From Planctomycetota bacterium (lineage in GTDB: Bacteria > Planctomycetota > Phycisphaerae > Sedimentisphaerales > Anaerobacaceae): DNA of 6,050 bases. Below the pieces are notes generated by a model, which searched no databases, had not been told where the DNA came from, and worked only from the letters and a program-made list of their open reading frames with translations. The translations under genes and the position numbers were made by a program. Of the stretch, positions 5,896 through 6,050 are shown piece by piece. The stretch lies in contig CP070830.1 of NCBI GenBank assembly GCA_020344865.1, positions 334,595 to 340,644 on the forward strand, read 5' to 3'. Within the stretch, counting starts at the first letter, position 1; each line of letters starts with the position of its first letter.

Positions 5896-5916
5896 TGTTC
5901 ATCCTGTTATATTCAT

Positions 5917-5931
5917 CACGGCGGGGCCGTG
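5917..5931. repeat. GC-rich hairpin in the leader of the PEP-CTERM operon
   Basis: CACGGC (5917-5922) and GCCGTG (5926-5931) form a perfect 6-bp stem with a GGG loop (CCC on the - strand). It lies 12 bases upstream of the AGGA ribosome binding site of the gene starting at 5895, where it could affect translation. There is no T-run beside it, so it is not a terminator. Confidence 0.45.
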
Positions 5932-5942
5932 GTTACTTTCGT

Positions 5943-5975
5943 GCTGGGTTCGTTTGTACGTTCCTCAAACCCAGC
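5943..5975. repeat. inverted repeat in the upstream region of the operon
   Basis: GCTGGGTT (5943-5950) and AACCCAGC (5968-5975) are exact reverse complements with a 17-base loop. On the + strand it is followed at once by AAGGAGGTGA (5977-5986), and on the - strand it lies in the leader of the PEP-CTERM operon. It could be a leader structure or a protein site for either direction. Confidence 0.5.
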
Positions 5976-5976
5976 G

Positions 5977-5986
5977 AAGGAGGTGA
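5977..5986 (+). promoter_or_regulatory. strong Shine-Dalgarno-like sequence facing right
   Basis: AAGGAGGTGA is an almost full complement of the 16S rRNA 3' end, the strongest such match in the window, and points away from the - strand operon. No ATG follows in the window. A TTG at 5995, 11 bases after GGAGG, opens a frame that stays open for 18 codons to the window end (LLVSKQVKNLWLL and on). The GTG at 5984 gives only GTG AGA AGA TAG. A divergent + strand gene starting here is possible but cannot be confirmed. Confidence 0.3.
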
Positions 5987-6050
5987 GAAGATAGTTGTTA
6001 GTTTCTAAACAGGTAAAAAATCTGTGGTTGCTTACAACTCGGAGATTAAC

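Noticed and set aside
5902..5913. TATAAC on the - strand near 5908 as a -10 box for the PEP-CTERM operon
   Set aside because: It lies directly against the ribosome binding site, so the transcript would start within or after it, and no -35 box is at the right distance.

Overview
The window is a piece of a bacterial chromosome of moderate to high GC. The best guess is a Planctomycetota relative (Phycisphaerae-like), because several PEP-CTERM proteins with a V/T-P-E-P-A-T, short hydrophobic stretch and R/K-rich end occur beside a divergent stand-alone Cpn10. This lineage call is inference; PEP-CTERM genes also occur in Proteobacteria, Verrucomicrobiota and Cyanobacteria.

Layout, left half (+ strand): the window opens inside topA (DNA topoisomerase I), which lacks its Toprim N-terminus and ends at 1914. 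A clear sigma70-type promoter (1997-2024) then drives a GroES/Cpn10-like gene (2057-2377). Next is an AT-richer orphan gene of 152 codons (2519-2977) with a 9-residue internal tandem duplication. A strong stem-loop (3051-3084), usable from both sides, ends this half.

Right half (- strand): four tightly packed genes read towards the same terminator. In transcription order they are a PEP-CTERM protein (5895-5269), a GNAT acetyltransferase whose start overlaps the previous stop as ATGA (5272-4496), a second PEP-CTERM protein (4439-3816) and a third PEP-CTERM protein carrying an InlB-type repeat domain (3771-3148). The three PEP-CTERM proteins have N-terminal signal peptides and should be exported, then processed at the C-terminus by an exosortase encoded outside the window.

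The most unusual object is the GNAT. It has no signal peptide, yet ends in a degenerate PEP-CTERM-like tail (PEP, LGAG, RRRR) whose DNA aligns without gaps to the tail of the gene just upstream. It is either a fusion scar or a cytoplasmic enzyme that has taken over a sorting tail. No CRISPR array, tRNA, rRNA or insertion sequence was seen.
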